A DNA stretch of 64,000 nucleotides from Tubulanus polymorphus (lineage: Eukaryota; Nemertea; Palaeonemertea; Tubulaniformes; Tubulanidae). Numbering within the stretch: position 1 is the stretch's first letter; the number at the start of each line of letters is the position of its first letter. The notes beneath the pieces are model-generated. The model did not search any database and had not been told where the DNA came from. It saw only the letters and a program-made list of their open reading frames with translations. Shown here piece after piece: positions 53,697 through 64,000 of the stretch. The translations under genes and the position numbers were made by a program. Where the stretch lies: the NCBI RefSeq assembly GCF_964204645.1, contig NC_134028.1, positions 14,497,263 through 14,561,262 of the forward strand, read 5' to 3'.

Positions 53697-53999
53697 TGTC
53701 TTGAATTCCATCCTTGTCCCTTCGGTTGAGCCGAGAAGTAACTTTTTAACGACCAGTTTTTCTAGTTTTCATGACTTTTTATTTATTCTTTACACTTCCG
53801 GTTCTGGCAAGTGAGCATTCACAGATTTTTTCCTATAGATGGCAGCAGTAGCCAAGGTTACAATACAGAGTGTTTCATAACAAATGTCACACCAAAAATT
53901 GAACACAAATAAACAAACATATCGATGCCACTGCAATCAATCAATGACGTCGTTAATAATACTGATCAATAATAAAAAATATATTCGCACTTCGCGACA
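53697..53999 (-). repeat. 5' LTR of the BEL/Pao element
   Basis: 303 bp, appearing identical to the other LTR. On the coding strand it starts TGTCGCGAAGTGCG and ends GGAATTCAAGACA. It is followed outside by the GCTGT target duplication. Confidence 0.95.
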
Positions 54000-54195
54000 G
54001 CTGTTGAATCCACTATCAATGCTGAGTGACAAGTGGGTTCGAGTCCTGCTGACTGCGAACAGTGTGCGGGCAACACTTCAAAGGCTGTACCGTCGTGAGG
54101 TTAAATGAACAATCCAATAGGAATAGTCTTGGGAAACCAAGATCCAAACGACGTATGTAAAGCCAAACAAACAAAAAGACAAACAAACAATCATC
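54000..54195 (+). repeat. tRNA-derived SINE, 3' part
   Basis: Continues the sequence interrupted at 46987. A perfect B box GGTTCGAGTCC lies at 54036-54046, followed by a non-tRNA body and an A/C-rich tail (AAACAAACAAAAAGACAAAC). With the A box it would form a Ser/Leu-like tRNA head. It is not a functional tRNA, because the arms do not pair cleanly. Confidence 0.55.
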
Positions 54196-54984
54196 AGGCG
54201 GCCTCGGTGACACCAACGCCAGCATCGCTCTCTGCGACGTTTTGCATGCGTACATGCATCAGAGCTTGGAGCTCTAAGATCAGAGGGTCTTGCAATTGCA
54301 TTCAGAAAAATCGTTCTGTTTTTGTTTTCAATATTCAGTGGGGTCTAGCAGTTCATGCGTAAAAATGGGTTTTTGTATCCAAATCTTGATTGATATAAAT
54401 ATCTTGGCTGGGACATGATGGAAAACACCAGAATAAACTAGTTCCGTCTTTTTAACAGAATCGCATTAATGAGGTTTAACAGTACAAATAGCCGAGGCTA
54501 AATCGTTCGGCAGAAAATAAATTCATTTTCAGAAATAAAATCGTACTAGACAAATAGACCTTTAAGTCTGTGGTCCTCCCAATCAACATCGTCATAGAAG
54601 ATTTGCCGGCAGATGTAAAACATTATAACCACTTAATACCACAGTATAATCTACCAATGCTTCAAGGCCCATGGGCCTCTTGTTCCTGGCTGCTGCCATC
54701 GTGGATTTTATGCGGATGGCAGCACCGGCTGATACTAATAGATATGCCTTTTACAAGAAGGGTTAAGCGATACCGTATCACATATTGTACGGGTAGGCCT
54801 ATGCTAGCTTGCCAATTTGTACCGTATGCCATACGGTAGTGGTATTGTATGGGTTAAATCTTATAACTCATATATAACTAGCTTTATGTAAATTCGAGTA
54901 CCTTATGTTATTCTCTTGTAAATAAATGAATATCATTTATAATCAATTTCATTTGAGTTTTTTTCATTAATGAACTGACATTAG
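54196..54984. other. Non-coding DNA, repeat-end fragments
   Basis: No gene recognised. Near 54668 AGGCCCATGGGCCTCTTGTT resembles the 3' end word of dispersed repeats in this region (compare GGGGCTCTTGT in family 2). The rest is unassigned. Confidence 0.35.
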
Positions 54985-55245
54985 ACGGTTTATAGAGTAA
55001 GTGTTTAGGGGGTTAGGGATTAGAAGGTAAGTGCTTAGAGGTTAGTGTTCATAAGGTTATAGTTTAAGGGATTTAAGTTTAGCCTTTAGGGATTTAGAGT
55101 TAGCCTATGGTTTATGGGGTAAGTGTTTATATTATTAGGATTTTTTGGGTTAGGGGCTAAGGGTTTAGAGGGTTAGGGATCAGATTTATAGGGTTAAGTG
55201 ATTAGGGTTTATTTGGATTAAGTGTAAAGGGGATTAGGTTTAAAC
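54985..55245. repeat. Degenerate telomere-like (TTAGGG/GTTTAGGG) tract
   Basis: The word TTAGGG and close variants (GTTTAGGGGG, GGTTAGGGATTAG, GGGTTTAGAGGGTTAGGG) recur many times within about 260 bp at irregular spacing. The strand is uniformly G-rich. It could be a decayed interstitial telomeric sequence or a simple repeat evolved from a TTAGGG-like seed. Confidence 0.6.
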
Positions 55246-55800
55246 CAGAGGCCGCTGGCGGGGGACTTGGTATCCTCCTCCGTACATCCGTCTGTCCGTC
55301 CGCATCAGCTTGTGAACAGGATTCAAGAACAACATTTCATCGCAGGCCTGTTATATTACACAGTATGATTACCCCTAGAGAGAGGATGTGCCCTATTGAT
55401 TTTGGAGTCAAAAGGTCAAGGTTACTACAGGTCATTCATGTGAAACCTTGTGAACGTGATTCAAGAAGAACCGTTGATCGCAGGACTATGATATTACGCA
55501 TTATGATTACCCATAGGGAGAGGATTTGCCCTATCGATTTGGGGTCCAAGGATCAAAGGTCAAGGTCACTACAGATCATTCATGTAAAATCTTGTAAACG
55601 CGATTCAGGAAGAACCATTGATAACAGGACAAGGCTATTTTATAGTATGATTACCCCTGGGGAGAGGATGTGCGTTAGTGATTTTGGAGTTCTAGGGTCA
55701 AAGGTCCAGGTAAGTAGAGGTCTTTTGCCTAAAACCCTGTAAACTCAATTCTTAAATGACTATTGATAGCAGGACATGTTTCATGATATGGTTATCCCTG
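55246..55800 (+). repeat. ~125-bp tandem repeat family (GGTCAAAGGTCAAGGTCACT)
   Basis: It begins GAGGCCGCTGGCGGGGGACT and contains three diverged units, each with TGTGAACAGGATTCAAGAA, GATTACCCCTAGAGAGAGGA and AAGGTCAAGGTCACTACAG. The long open frame at 55365-55742 follows the repeat period and is not taken as a gene. Confidence 0.7.
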
Positions 55801-56327
55801 GATACACTCATCATTTTTCGATATTAAAGATCAGTTTCTTCAGGGGTCATTCCCTACTGGCTAAGGGGGGGGGACGTAAGGAAGGAAATCTTCAGACCAT
55901 AGACGGATTTCTGACCTTTTCTAACATTTTTAGGCCTGCCATGGGCTGAGCCTATTACTATGCAAATGGAGCGAATTTAAATGACATGGTTTCCAGAGCT
56001 AAGGCTCTTTGACTGAACAACTGAGTATATGTTCATACAAATCATTCATTCATGCATTATCCATTCTCCAACCCCTATGAAGCTGAATTTTGAAAAAGGG
56101 CCTCATTGAAATTTATATGAGCTTTTTTGCAAAAATCTGAACGCAAAAATATCTGTTTTAAATCAGAAAGCAAAGACTCCTCTATGATTGGCTTAGCCGC
56201 AGAGATCAGCAGGTATTCACGCGAACCCGCAGTATCGTCTACCATTTTACTTCCAGGTTTTATTCCAAGATCTAAAATTGTATTTTAAGATCGATTTCTT
56301 TGAAATCTTTAGTTGACTTGATTTTTT

Positions 56328-58544
56328 AGCCCACTTCGGACTTTAGTCCTAGCGGGCTATTGCGTTCACTTTTCGCCGTTGTCCGTCCGTCCGTAGACGG
56401 AATCCAGTTATTTTGGGAAGTTTTGAAGATGCTTCAATATAATGTCTTGATATTTGGGTTACATATCAAAGTAATGTCTTGATATTTGGGTTACACATGT
56501 ATCTACCCTAGACACATCTTCGGCCCAAAAACTGGCTCTGTCAGAATCAAGATGGCCGACTGGCAGCCATTGTTGTTCTCCAAAATCAGCACTTTTTTCA
56601 GCAACTCGTTTTTGAACTTTACCAGGTAGTTTTTGAAGATGCTGGATCAATTACCTTGATCTTTCGTATTTATATGAATCTCCCCAGGGCCCATCAGCAT
56701 AACAAAAATTGGGTCGATCGGACTCAAGATGGCCGTCCTATGACCTTATTAGTGCCCAAAAATGTCAATTTTGGCCCGAATTCTGAGTCCTGTAGCTTCC
56801 TACTGGTTTGTCATTGCTGATGGGTATCCTTTGGAAAGGGATGTTTTATACCTGGGACAGGTATTTTTGATCGGCCAATTATGACGCAATTGGCAGCCAT
56901 CTTGGTGTCATCAGTACTCATTCGTAGGTGGGAAAAAGTTTTTAGGCCAGCCGTAGGCTAAGCCTATTACTATACACTATACAAATGGAGGGAATTTAAA
57001 TGACATGGTTTCCAGAGCAAAGGCTCTTTGAATGTGCAACTGGGCATATATTCATACAGATCATTCATTTAAGCATTATCCATTCTCCAAACTCTACATA
57101 GCTGAATTTTGAAAGAGAGCCTGGTAAAAATTTATATGAGCTTTTTCCGCGAATATCTGATCGCAAAAATATAGGTTTTGAAAAGCCAATCAGAAAGCAA
57201 AGACTCCTTTATGATTAGCTTAGCCGCAGAAATCAGCAGGTGTTTACGTGAACCGGCGGTATCGTCTACCGTTTTACTTCCGGGTTTTATTTTAAGATCT
57301 AAAATTGTATTTCAAGATCGATTTCTGTGAAAGCTTTTAGTTGATTTGGTTTTTGGGAGGAATATTTTTATTAGCACTACAGAAAATATCATTGACCATT
57401 GTGCAAAGTCTAGGAAAAATTGCTGTTTCTCAAATCGAATAGATGACCTTGATGTGCTTAAACTACAAATTCAATCAAATTTTATTCTGCAAAAAATATC
57501 AAATCCAATTCAATTTTGCTTTATTGAGCAAATTCAATTCTATTCCGCATTAAAATCAATAAGACCAAGGGAAAAGATTTATCTGAGGTATTTGTTCCTG
57601 CCAGATCCAGTCGCTGTCTGGGCTGCTTTTGTATTCTACGATTGTATTGTGTGAATTATTAGATAGGCCTATTGACTCTGTGCTGGGAGTTAGTCAGTAA
57701 CCTGACTGTGGTTTAATTTCATGATCGGATATTTTCACGTTGGTTTTAAGCTCATCCGATCATAAAAAGCTTAAACTAACTAAGCTTGGACTGTATTTTG
57801 ACACGTTTAACCCATAGAATGCATCATGAAAAGCTGACTGGCTGGCCATAGTGCCCCTTGGGGCTCTTGTTCAACATTATATTGATACCTAAGCATATTT
57901 TGTTGCCACAATGAATTAGAAAAGTGTAGCCTGTGTTCTATGATTTTGATGAGTTTTAAGGTCATTGGTTTTTGTATATGGCCACCAGGGGGCATTGAAT
58001 AATACAATATCTTAGTCGTTCTATTTTGAATTTGTACCAATGCATAATTTGTTACCACAATCAATTGCAAAGTTGTAGCTCATGACATCGTCTATGATTG
58101 TGGTGAGTTTTAAGGACATTTGTTATTCTATATGGTCACCAGGGGGCGCTGAATAGTAAAATAACTTAGTATTTCCTTATTATATTGGTACCTAGGCATA
58201 TCTATTAGTTACCATGATCAATCGCAAAGTTTTAGTTCATGACATGTTCTATGATTGTGGTAAGATTCAAGGTGATTGGGTTTCATATGTGATATAATAT
58301 GGTCACCAGGGGCGCTGAATAGAAGAATAACTTTGTATTCTCATATTAAATTGGTAACGAGGCATATTTTGTTATCACAATCAATTACAAAATGGTAGCT
58401 GCTGACATATTCTATGATTGTGGTGAGTTTCAAGGTCATTGGTTTTAGTATATGGTCACCAGGGGGTGTTGAATATTGAAATTGTTAGATTATTGAGCAT
58501 TTGAAACCACTTCCCAAGTGGGCATGATGTCCCTGGACCCCTAG
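56328..58544 (+). mobile_element. Dispersed repeat family 1, nested copy
   Basis: It starts TAGCCCACTTCGGACTTTAG and ends CTGGACCCCTAG, like the copy at 45670. It lies inside a family 2 copy and is itself split at 56943/57872 by another family 2 copy. The uninterrupted equivalent near 46250-46270 reads GGGAAAAAGTTTTTCCACAT. It carries the same ~117-bp tandem units (57885-58490). Confidence 0.8.
56944..57871 (+). mobile_element. Dispersed repeat family 2, inner copy
   Basis: It starts AGGCCAGCCGTAGGCTAAGC and ends CTGGCTGGCCATAGTGCCCC, then TTGGGGCTCTTGT. About 930 bp. It shows the intact sequence that identifies the split of the outer family 2 copy. Non-coding: the 102-codon frame near 57346 lies in repeat sequence. 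Confidence 0.8.
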
Positions 58545-59021
58545 TTTGGGGAATATTTTTATTTGCACTACAGAAAATATCATTGACATTTATGCAAAGT
58601 CTGGGGAAATAGCTTTTTCTCAAAAGGGATGGATGACCTTGATATGCTAATTATCAATGTGCTCAAACTGCAAATTCAATCAAATTTTTTTCTGAAAAAA
58701 ATATCAAATTCAATTCTATTTTACTTTGTTGCACATATTAAACGTCAAATCCAATTCAATTTTGTTTTATCGAGCAAATTTCAGAAAATTCAATTATTCC
58801 GCATTAAAATCGATAAGACCAAGGGAATAGATTTATCTGAGGTATTTGTTCCTGCAAGCTCCAGTCGCTGTCTGTGCTACTTATAAAAACACGATTGAAT
58901 TGTGTAAATTATAGGCATTGAGCTTGGAGTGAATTTTGACAAATATAACCAACAGAATGCATAATTTGCCATATTTATGAAAAGCTGACAGGCTGGCCAT
59001 AGTGCCCCTTGGGGCTCTTGT

Positions 59022-60751
59022 CTTTATTCCTGAGATCAGTGGAAATCGCCTCCAATCGTGCCTGCCACAGCGCTCCATACTGAGGAGTGCTCCATAAGAC
59101 AATTTTCGGAGGTAATTAGCACTACTGTGGACTCAGAGAAACCCATATGGCGTCTCATTCAAAAAGCGACTCTAATTCAGGCCCAAACTATTAACATTTT
59201 GACCAAAAGAAAGTAAGTTTTTTGGCTAAAAGTTGCTGATTTTTATTTCCCATAAAAAAATTATATTTTTTAGAAATATTTTCTTACTTTTTCAATATGG
59301 GCGGTTTTCATCCCTGGGACATAGATACATAGTATCAAATTGCCTTGTTGCTATCTGTATTCATCAATACCTTCATAACCAGATTAACCCTCTCCTCAGT
59401 CCATATCAGAGCCATTCACACCGTTGGAGTTCAATTGAATATCACCTTTACGCTTCACTGACTGTTATCTCCAATTCGGTGCCATTTTGCCTTTTGTTTT
59501 ACCAAAAACTTGTCAAAAGTTCATAAAACTTTTAAATTCTCTAACAAAATCTGCCGGAGCACCACCTGCTAGATGTTCATTACCGCCAGGAAGCATTCAA
59601 AATGGGGTGCGTATATTCTGCATATGTTTTACTGGCTTTCCGGAAGGGAGTGCGTACTGAAAGGGCTAAACGTGCTTCACATCAACATAGTTATTACTAT
59701 TCACTTTTCAAGTTCAGAGTCACTTAAGAGAGCTTAAACCCATCATGGAAAGTTTCTTTTTGGTTTCTGAATGTGATCTTAGGCTATATTCACAGCTCGC
59801 ATAGGCTTTACCATCTTCATCCGTCGAGGGATTCGAAATCACTAAGCTTAAGCTGTTCCCCAAACCCCTTGACCTCCCAAGTTGTTGGAGTCGTTACTAG
59901 CCAACCCAAATCTGGTTGTACCAGTCTCAGCACATGTAACAAATGGCAGTAAGCATCTGTTTAATTTCCTGTTAAATAGACCGATCAGCGAACAAAAATG
60001 TATTTTGCAAGTTGATTAATGATGTCATGTGCAGAAACGACAGAAATGAAATCACGCCTTGTGAGGCCAGGGGGCTTGTGGAAGCGATTTAGGGCAGCAA
60101 TATCAAACCACTGGCAAGCAAGGATGAGGCTTTACAAGTTGAAAAATAATAAGTTTGATAGCAATATATATTTTAAGCAGGGTGATATTTGTTCTTATAG
60201 AATGCTTCTGTTAGCTCTTGGTGACACAAATTGAAACCAGTGGATATACACAACTGATATTTTGTCATTAGGAGGGAATTAGGTATTGGAATTGATATGG
60301 CAAGTTTCGTCCATCAGCTCTAAGCTGTTTGGAAGTGCTGGGAGAAAATGTGCAAAACTTCACCGAATTTTTCCCCATTCTACTAATCGATGCTTGACCT
60401 TGTTTCCTGATATCACAGGGCATCACTCGGAAATCGCCCTAGACGGGTCTCCCAGTGACATCATTATCAAGATCATTATCATTTTCAACCATGTACTTGT
60501 GACTCATAGGGAAACCCATTACCATGTATATCATCAAAGTTGAACGTGCTACAATGATTTCATCTTAATCAGCTGTTTATACATCATTGCAAATCCAGGA
60601 ACTCATTGATTTTTTGCTCAAAACTAAAATGTACTCAGTTGATTTTACTGGACCTATGGTCTTCTATTTGTAAGATTCTGTGGTAGGGTCCAAATGTGAG
60701 TAGGATAAATGAACGAACCATAATTTCAAAAAATTGTATTCTTGTTTTCAG
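59022..60751. other. Upstream or 5' intron region of the sphingosine kinase gene
   Basis: No gene was recognised. The sequence ends at a plausible acceptor (TTCTTGTTTTCAG, AG at 60750-60751), so at least the right part is likely an intron in the 5' UTR. Short open frames have no family features. Confidence 0.4.
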
Positions 60752-61146
60752 TAAGCATTAGCCAAATATGGCGGCTAAAGAAGAAACAAACAGAGCGCCA
60801 TTATTACAGGCAGATCTTTACTTATTTCCGAAGAGTAAATCTCTCTATGATGTGAGATTGTATGAAAAAGGGTTACATTACAAGTTAAAAACTGATACAA
60901 CTGGCTTTGGCGAAGTCATTGATATAGGAGATGTTGTTGGATGTCATGTGATGAAAGGACGCACTGTAGATGATTATATGGCTTATTTTGGCATATATAG
61001 CTACCCATACCGTAGGAAATTACTCGGTCAAAGTGTGCGGAAGAGGCAAACTGTAACATTCTGTGTTTCGACTCACGGTACGTTCAACAAAAACAAAGAA
61101 ATAGCAGATAACTGGCGGACAAAGATTCTTGGTCAAATCCATACAG
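60752..61146 (+). CDS. Sphingosine kinase, first coding exon
   Basis: The exon starts after an acceptor at 60751. The ATG is at 60768 and the exon ends at CATACAG before GTATTT (donor at 61147), giving 126 codons plus one base. The reading has LYDVRLYEKGLHYKLK, then DVVGCHVMKGRTVDDYMAYF, FGIYSYPYRRK and IADNWRTKIL. This order resembles the N-terminal regulatory region of vertebrate sphingosine kinase 2 (VSGC then SAAYFCIYTYP then AQRWATAL in the human protein, from my knowledge of it). The catalytic GGKG and SGDG motifs belong to later exons not found in the window. The enzyme makes sphingosine-1-phosphate at membranes. The exon has no lesion. Confidence 0.75.
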
Positions 61147-61692
61147 GTATTTATTTGGTTCATTTTGAACACATTGCTCAATCCAGACTTTGATATGTTT
61201 TCAGACCTGTCAACCACTCTGTTTTTCCCGGAATGGTTACGTAAATTAAAATGAAATTACGTGTTACGTTATTCAAGAAATGTTGCGTATTTCATTTAAA
61301 TTCAAAATCCGGGACATTTTTTTCCATAACGTTTAATTGAATATCATTTATTGAACAAAAAAGTCCTCATATTGTTCATTTAGGCCTACTTGATTTTGCG
61401 TAAATCACGTCACAATAGATAATAAACGATCTTTGGTGGAACACTGACTGCTTTGTGACCCGCTATTGTGAAGTTCCATCAGCTATCGCCATCTATGTAG
61501 AATCGAAAATGACATCTGGTGTGGATAATTCTGACATGTCTGATGCTGAGTTCTCTTCAGATCCATCATCTCAATCTGAGCCTAGTGACACACACGATTC
61601 TCAACTTGAAGAAGGTCCCGCCAAAAAAACATTTGATTTTGATAGATGAAATTTTTATTTTTCTGTTTAGTAAAAGGGTAACTGACACTTTT
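61147..61692. other. Intron sequence of the sphingosine kinase gene, with one possible small frame
   Basis: A frame at 61509-61649 reads MTSGVDNSDMSDAEFSSDPS followed by an acidic Ser-rich stretch ending KKTFDFDR. Its composition looks more protein-like than its surroundings, but there is no homologue I can name and no splice pair. It is noted as a weak candidate only. Confidence 0.25.
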
Positions 61693-62438
61693 TAGCTCGC
61701 TTAGGACTTTAGTCCCAGCGGGCTATTGCGTTCACTTTTCAGCCGTCATCCGTTCGTCCGTCCGTGCGTAGACGGAATGCTGTTATTTTGGGAAGTTTTG
61801 AAGACGCTTCAATGTAATGTCTTCAGCCAAAAAAATGGCCTTGTCAGAATCATGATGGCGACTGGCAGTCATTGTTGTTCGCCAAAATCAGCACTTTTTA
61901 GCCTACTTGGGACATTAGTCCCAATGGGCTATTTGCGTTCAGTTTCGTCCGTCGTCCGTCCGTTCCATCGTCCGTCCGTAGACGTAATCCTGTTACTTTG
62001 GGAAGTTTTGAAGATGCTTCAATATAATGTCTTGATATTTGGGTTACATATGTATCTACCCTAGACACATCTTCTGCTCAAAAACTGGCCTTTTCAGAAT
62101 CAAGATGGCTGACTGGCAGCGATTGTTGTTCGCCAAAATCAGCACTTTTTAAACATTTTTGAAGTTTTTGAGGGAAATTTTGAAGACGCTTAAATCAATT
62201 TCCTTGATCTTTTGTGCATATTTGAATCCCCCAAGAGCCCATCAGCATAAGAGAAATTGGGTCAAGTGGACTCAAGATGGCCGTTTTATGACCTTTTTAG
62301 TGCCCAAAAATGTCAATTTTGGCCGGAATTCTCCTACGGGTTTGCCATTTCTCATTGCAATTTGTGATGGGTATTCTTTGGAAAGGGATGTTTTATACTT
62401 AAGACATGTATTCTTGATCAGCCAATTATGACGCAATA
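61693..62438 (+). mobile_element. Two truncated family 1 repeat copies in tandem
   Basis: The first (61693-61899) starts AGCTCGCTTAGGACTTTAGT and stops inside the family sequence at GCACTTTTT. A second begins AGCCTACTTGGGACATTAGT at 61900 and runs to about 62438, ending inside the family sequence (GACGCAATACT). Both lack the tandem-unit half. They lie in the inferred sphingosine kinase intron. Confidence 0.7.
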
Positions 62439-64000
62439 CTTCTATTCAGATGATTTCAATGTTTGCCGCCACCGCTATGAGCGCAAGTGTATGGTCACCT
62501 AGGCCAAAGGCGAAATGAGAAGAAAACCGTTCGAAATCGACAGTTTGAGTAAAATTTAACGAAATTAAGGAACTATAAACCATAAAGAGCCACCGGGCAC
62601 TGAAGATTGAAGTATTTTATAATTTTTCAGTACATGAATGTACTGTTGTTTGCCTTTGATTCCTAAAAAATTACTTTAAATAAGATAAATCAGCAATGCA
62701 ATTACAATCGCTGTTACAGGCCCATAGATGGCACCACTATACGGTCATTATTATCAGATATTTTTGGAAACTACCTACCATTATAATCTTGAAGATATAA
62801 AGGAGTTATCCATATAAGTAAGAACGACATATATTTTTAGATAATTTTCCATTTTTTCCAATTTACCTTATTTTCTCAAATTATCGCAAAATAAAAACTA
62901 CTATTATACCAATGATACCATATTCGACGACACAAGTGCACGGAGTAAGAATAACGTTACTAATACTTTGATTTGGAAGCGAATGCGGGCTAGGAACGAC
63001 AACGGGGCCGATTTTTTTAAGATGCTGATATGCATGATTGCGCTTCTAGTTTCAAGATTCAAATCAAAAATAAATGCAGATTTATGCTTGAAAATAGCTG
63101 CATTTGTTCGAATTGAATTCTTCATGAGATTAATATCTCGCATAAAAAGAAGGAAATTTCGATTTATCTTAAAACTACATAGCCAATGATAATGTGTAAA
63201 CTAATTTAACTTGGATCTCGATCGTTATCGGATATAGTTGAGAATCAATCATTAGATTTCATACGCTTAAAGAGTATCTATGTCTTATGTCTAACTTTTC
63301 TTGATTAATTTCTAATTCATTTTTCAAATCTAGTGTACCGGTAATAAGAATATCATGTACAATATTATTAAATTCATATATTTGCTTAGTCATCTGCATA
63401 TTTCCTGGTGGTTGATTGAATTTATTCAAACTCTGTATAATTTTGAGCGTGATAAAAAAAGCTGATGCTCATTTTTATATGCCTAGGTGTATGTAATTTA
63501 TTCCACAATAATAATTCATAGATGTTCTGTCTCAATCGTAACTTTTATAACTTTCTGATCGATGTAATGTATGAATTCGCGCAATATTATCAATATATTT
63601 ATATCACTTTGAACTTTTTTTTGTTTTCAAGTTATCAATTCTTTCTACATTATTATAGATTAAGCTGTATGGATATAGATTACATCCATACAAGCTTTGT
63701 AGGAAAAATATTTGTATAATAAATATGTATTTGCATTATATTTGAGGTAGAATCAAAATATTAATATTTCATTGCAAGAACTTGGTTTCAATTATTGGAG
63801 AAATATAACATGATTTTTCCGTTCAGAAAAACAGTCACTAGGGTTGATAATCCTGATACGAATTGTCAATTGTGATTGCACCTTTATGTATGATAATGCT
63901 ACACAAATGAAACGAAATTTGAAAAAAAAACTTACCAGAATAGTTAGTAAATTATTACTAATTTTTGCTGTGCCATTTCAAATGCTGTCTTCGTAGCAGT
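62439..64000. other. Non-coding DNA at the right edge, no gene recognised
   Basis: AT-rich sequence with short frames only. None resembles the catalytic exons of sphingosine kinase. Likely intron. Confidence 0.4.

Larger units (their letters stand above)
46988..53999 (-). mobile_element. Complete BEL/Pao LTR retrotransposon (7.0 kb)
   Basis: The 303-bp LTRs at 46988-47290 and 53697-53999 begin TG and end CA on the plus strand and look identical base for base. A 5-bp target duplication GCTGT lies at 46983-46987 and 54000-54004. A primer binding site, one long polyprotein frame and a purine-rich tract (GGTGGGAG on the coding strand, at 47291-47298) complete the element. Identical LTRs and an open frame indicate very recent insertion. 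Confidence 0.95.
55932..59021 (+). mobile_element. Dispersed repeat family 2, outer copy, interrupted
   Basis: It starts AGGCCTGCCATGGGCTGAGC and ends GGCTGGCCATAGTGCCCCTT, then GGGGCTCTTGT. Sequence is split at about 56327/58545 by a family 1 copy. The junction is proven by the uninterrupted inner family 2 copy, which reads TTGATTTGGTTTTTGGGAGG through the same point. Short inverted ends GGCCAGCC / GGCTGGCC are best seen in the inner copy. Non-coding. Confidence 0.75.

Noticed and set aside
55365-55742. 125-codon frame
   Set aside because: It repeats the peptide of the ~125-bp tandem units and is not a gene.
61455-61649. Second exon of sphingosine kinase
   Set aside because: The acidic Ser-rich frame has no resemblance to the catalytic domain and no acceptor site in phase with the 61146 donor was found.

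Overview
This window reads as repeat-rich, AT-rich genomic DNA of an invertebrate animal. The only host gene I can name is the first coding exon of a sphingosine kinase near the right end (60752-61146). Intron-like spacing, decayed transposons, satellites and tRNA-derived SINE sequence all fit a metazoan. A mollusc or another marine lophotrochozoan is my guess from the style of the dispersed repeats, but nothing here proves the phylum.

Left third (1-32598): a pile-up of at least four degraded copies of one Polinton/Maverick family (virus-like DNA transposons). Recognisable genes are protein-primed-type family B DNA polymerase (PolB), a DDE integrase with a C-terminal chromodomain (INT), an A32/FtsK-like packaging ATPase, an HNH endonuclease, and several conserved proteins of unknown role, called here gene X, gene M and gene Z. 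Copy A (1-2257) carries PolB on the minus strand and runs off the window. Copy 1 (3326 to about 10778) has HNH, gene X, gene M, INT and ATPase. Copy 2 (20895-29067) has HNH, gene Z, gene X, gene M, INT and ATPase. Copy 3 (29068-32598) carries PolB and is cut off by a satellite array. Each recognisable terminus is a long imperfect palindrome starting with AGTAATAGGG. The leader from this palindrome to the start codon is shared by PolB and HNH, so both genes seem to use one TIR-borne promoter, one at each end. No capsid gene is visible, and nearly every gene carries stops, frameshifts or deletions. The intact exceptions are one HNH gene, one gene X and one gene M.

Middle left (10779-20894): mostly non-coding. 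It holds a decayed, probably spliced OB-fold/RPA-like gene (14262-15857), a MULE-like MITE with a 9-bp target duplication (13173-13780), a ~118-bp tandem repeat and other dispersed repeat ends.

Middle (32600-46932): a 60-bp satellite, a ~110-bp tandem repeat, a 2.24-kb direct tandem duplication, unassigned DNA and a dispersed repeat (family 1) with subterminal inverted repeats.

Right part (46988-64000): a complete, apparently young BEL/Pao LTR retrotransposon on the minus strand. It has a single 1863-codon polyprotein, two 303-bp LTRs that look identical, a 5-bp target duplication and a tRNA-Phe-type primer binding site. It is inserted into a tRNA-derived SINE. To its right lie degenerate telomere-like repeats, a three-level nest of two repeat families (55932-59021), the sphingosine kinase exon and intronic repeats.
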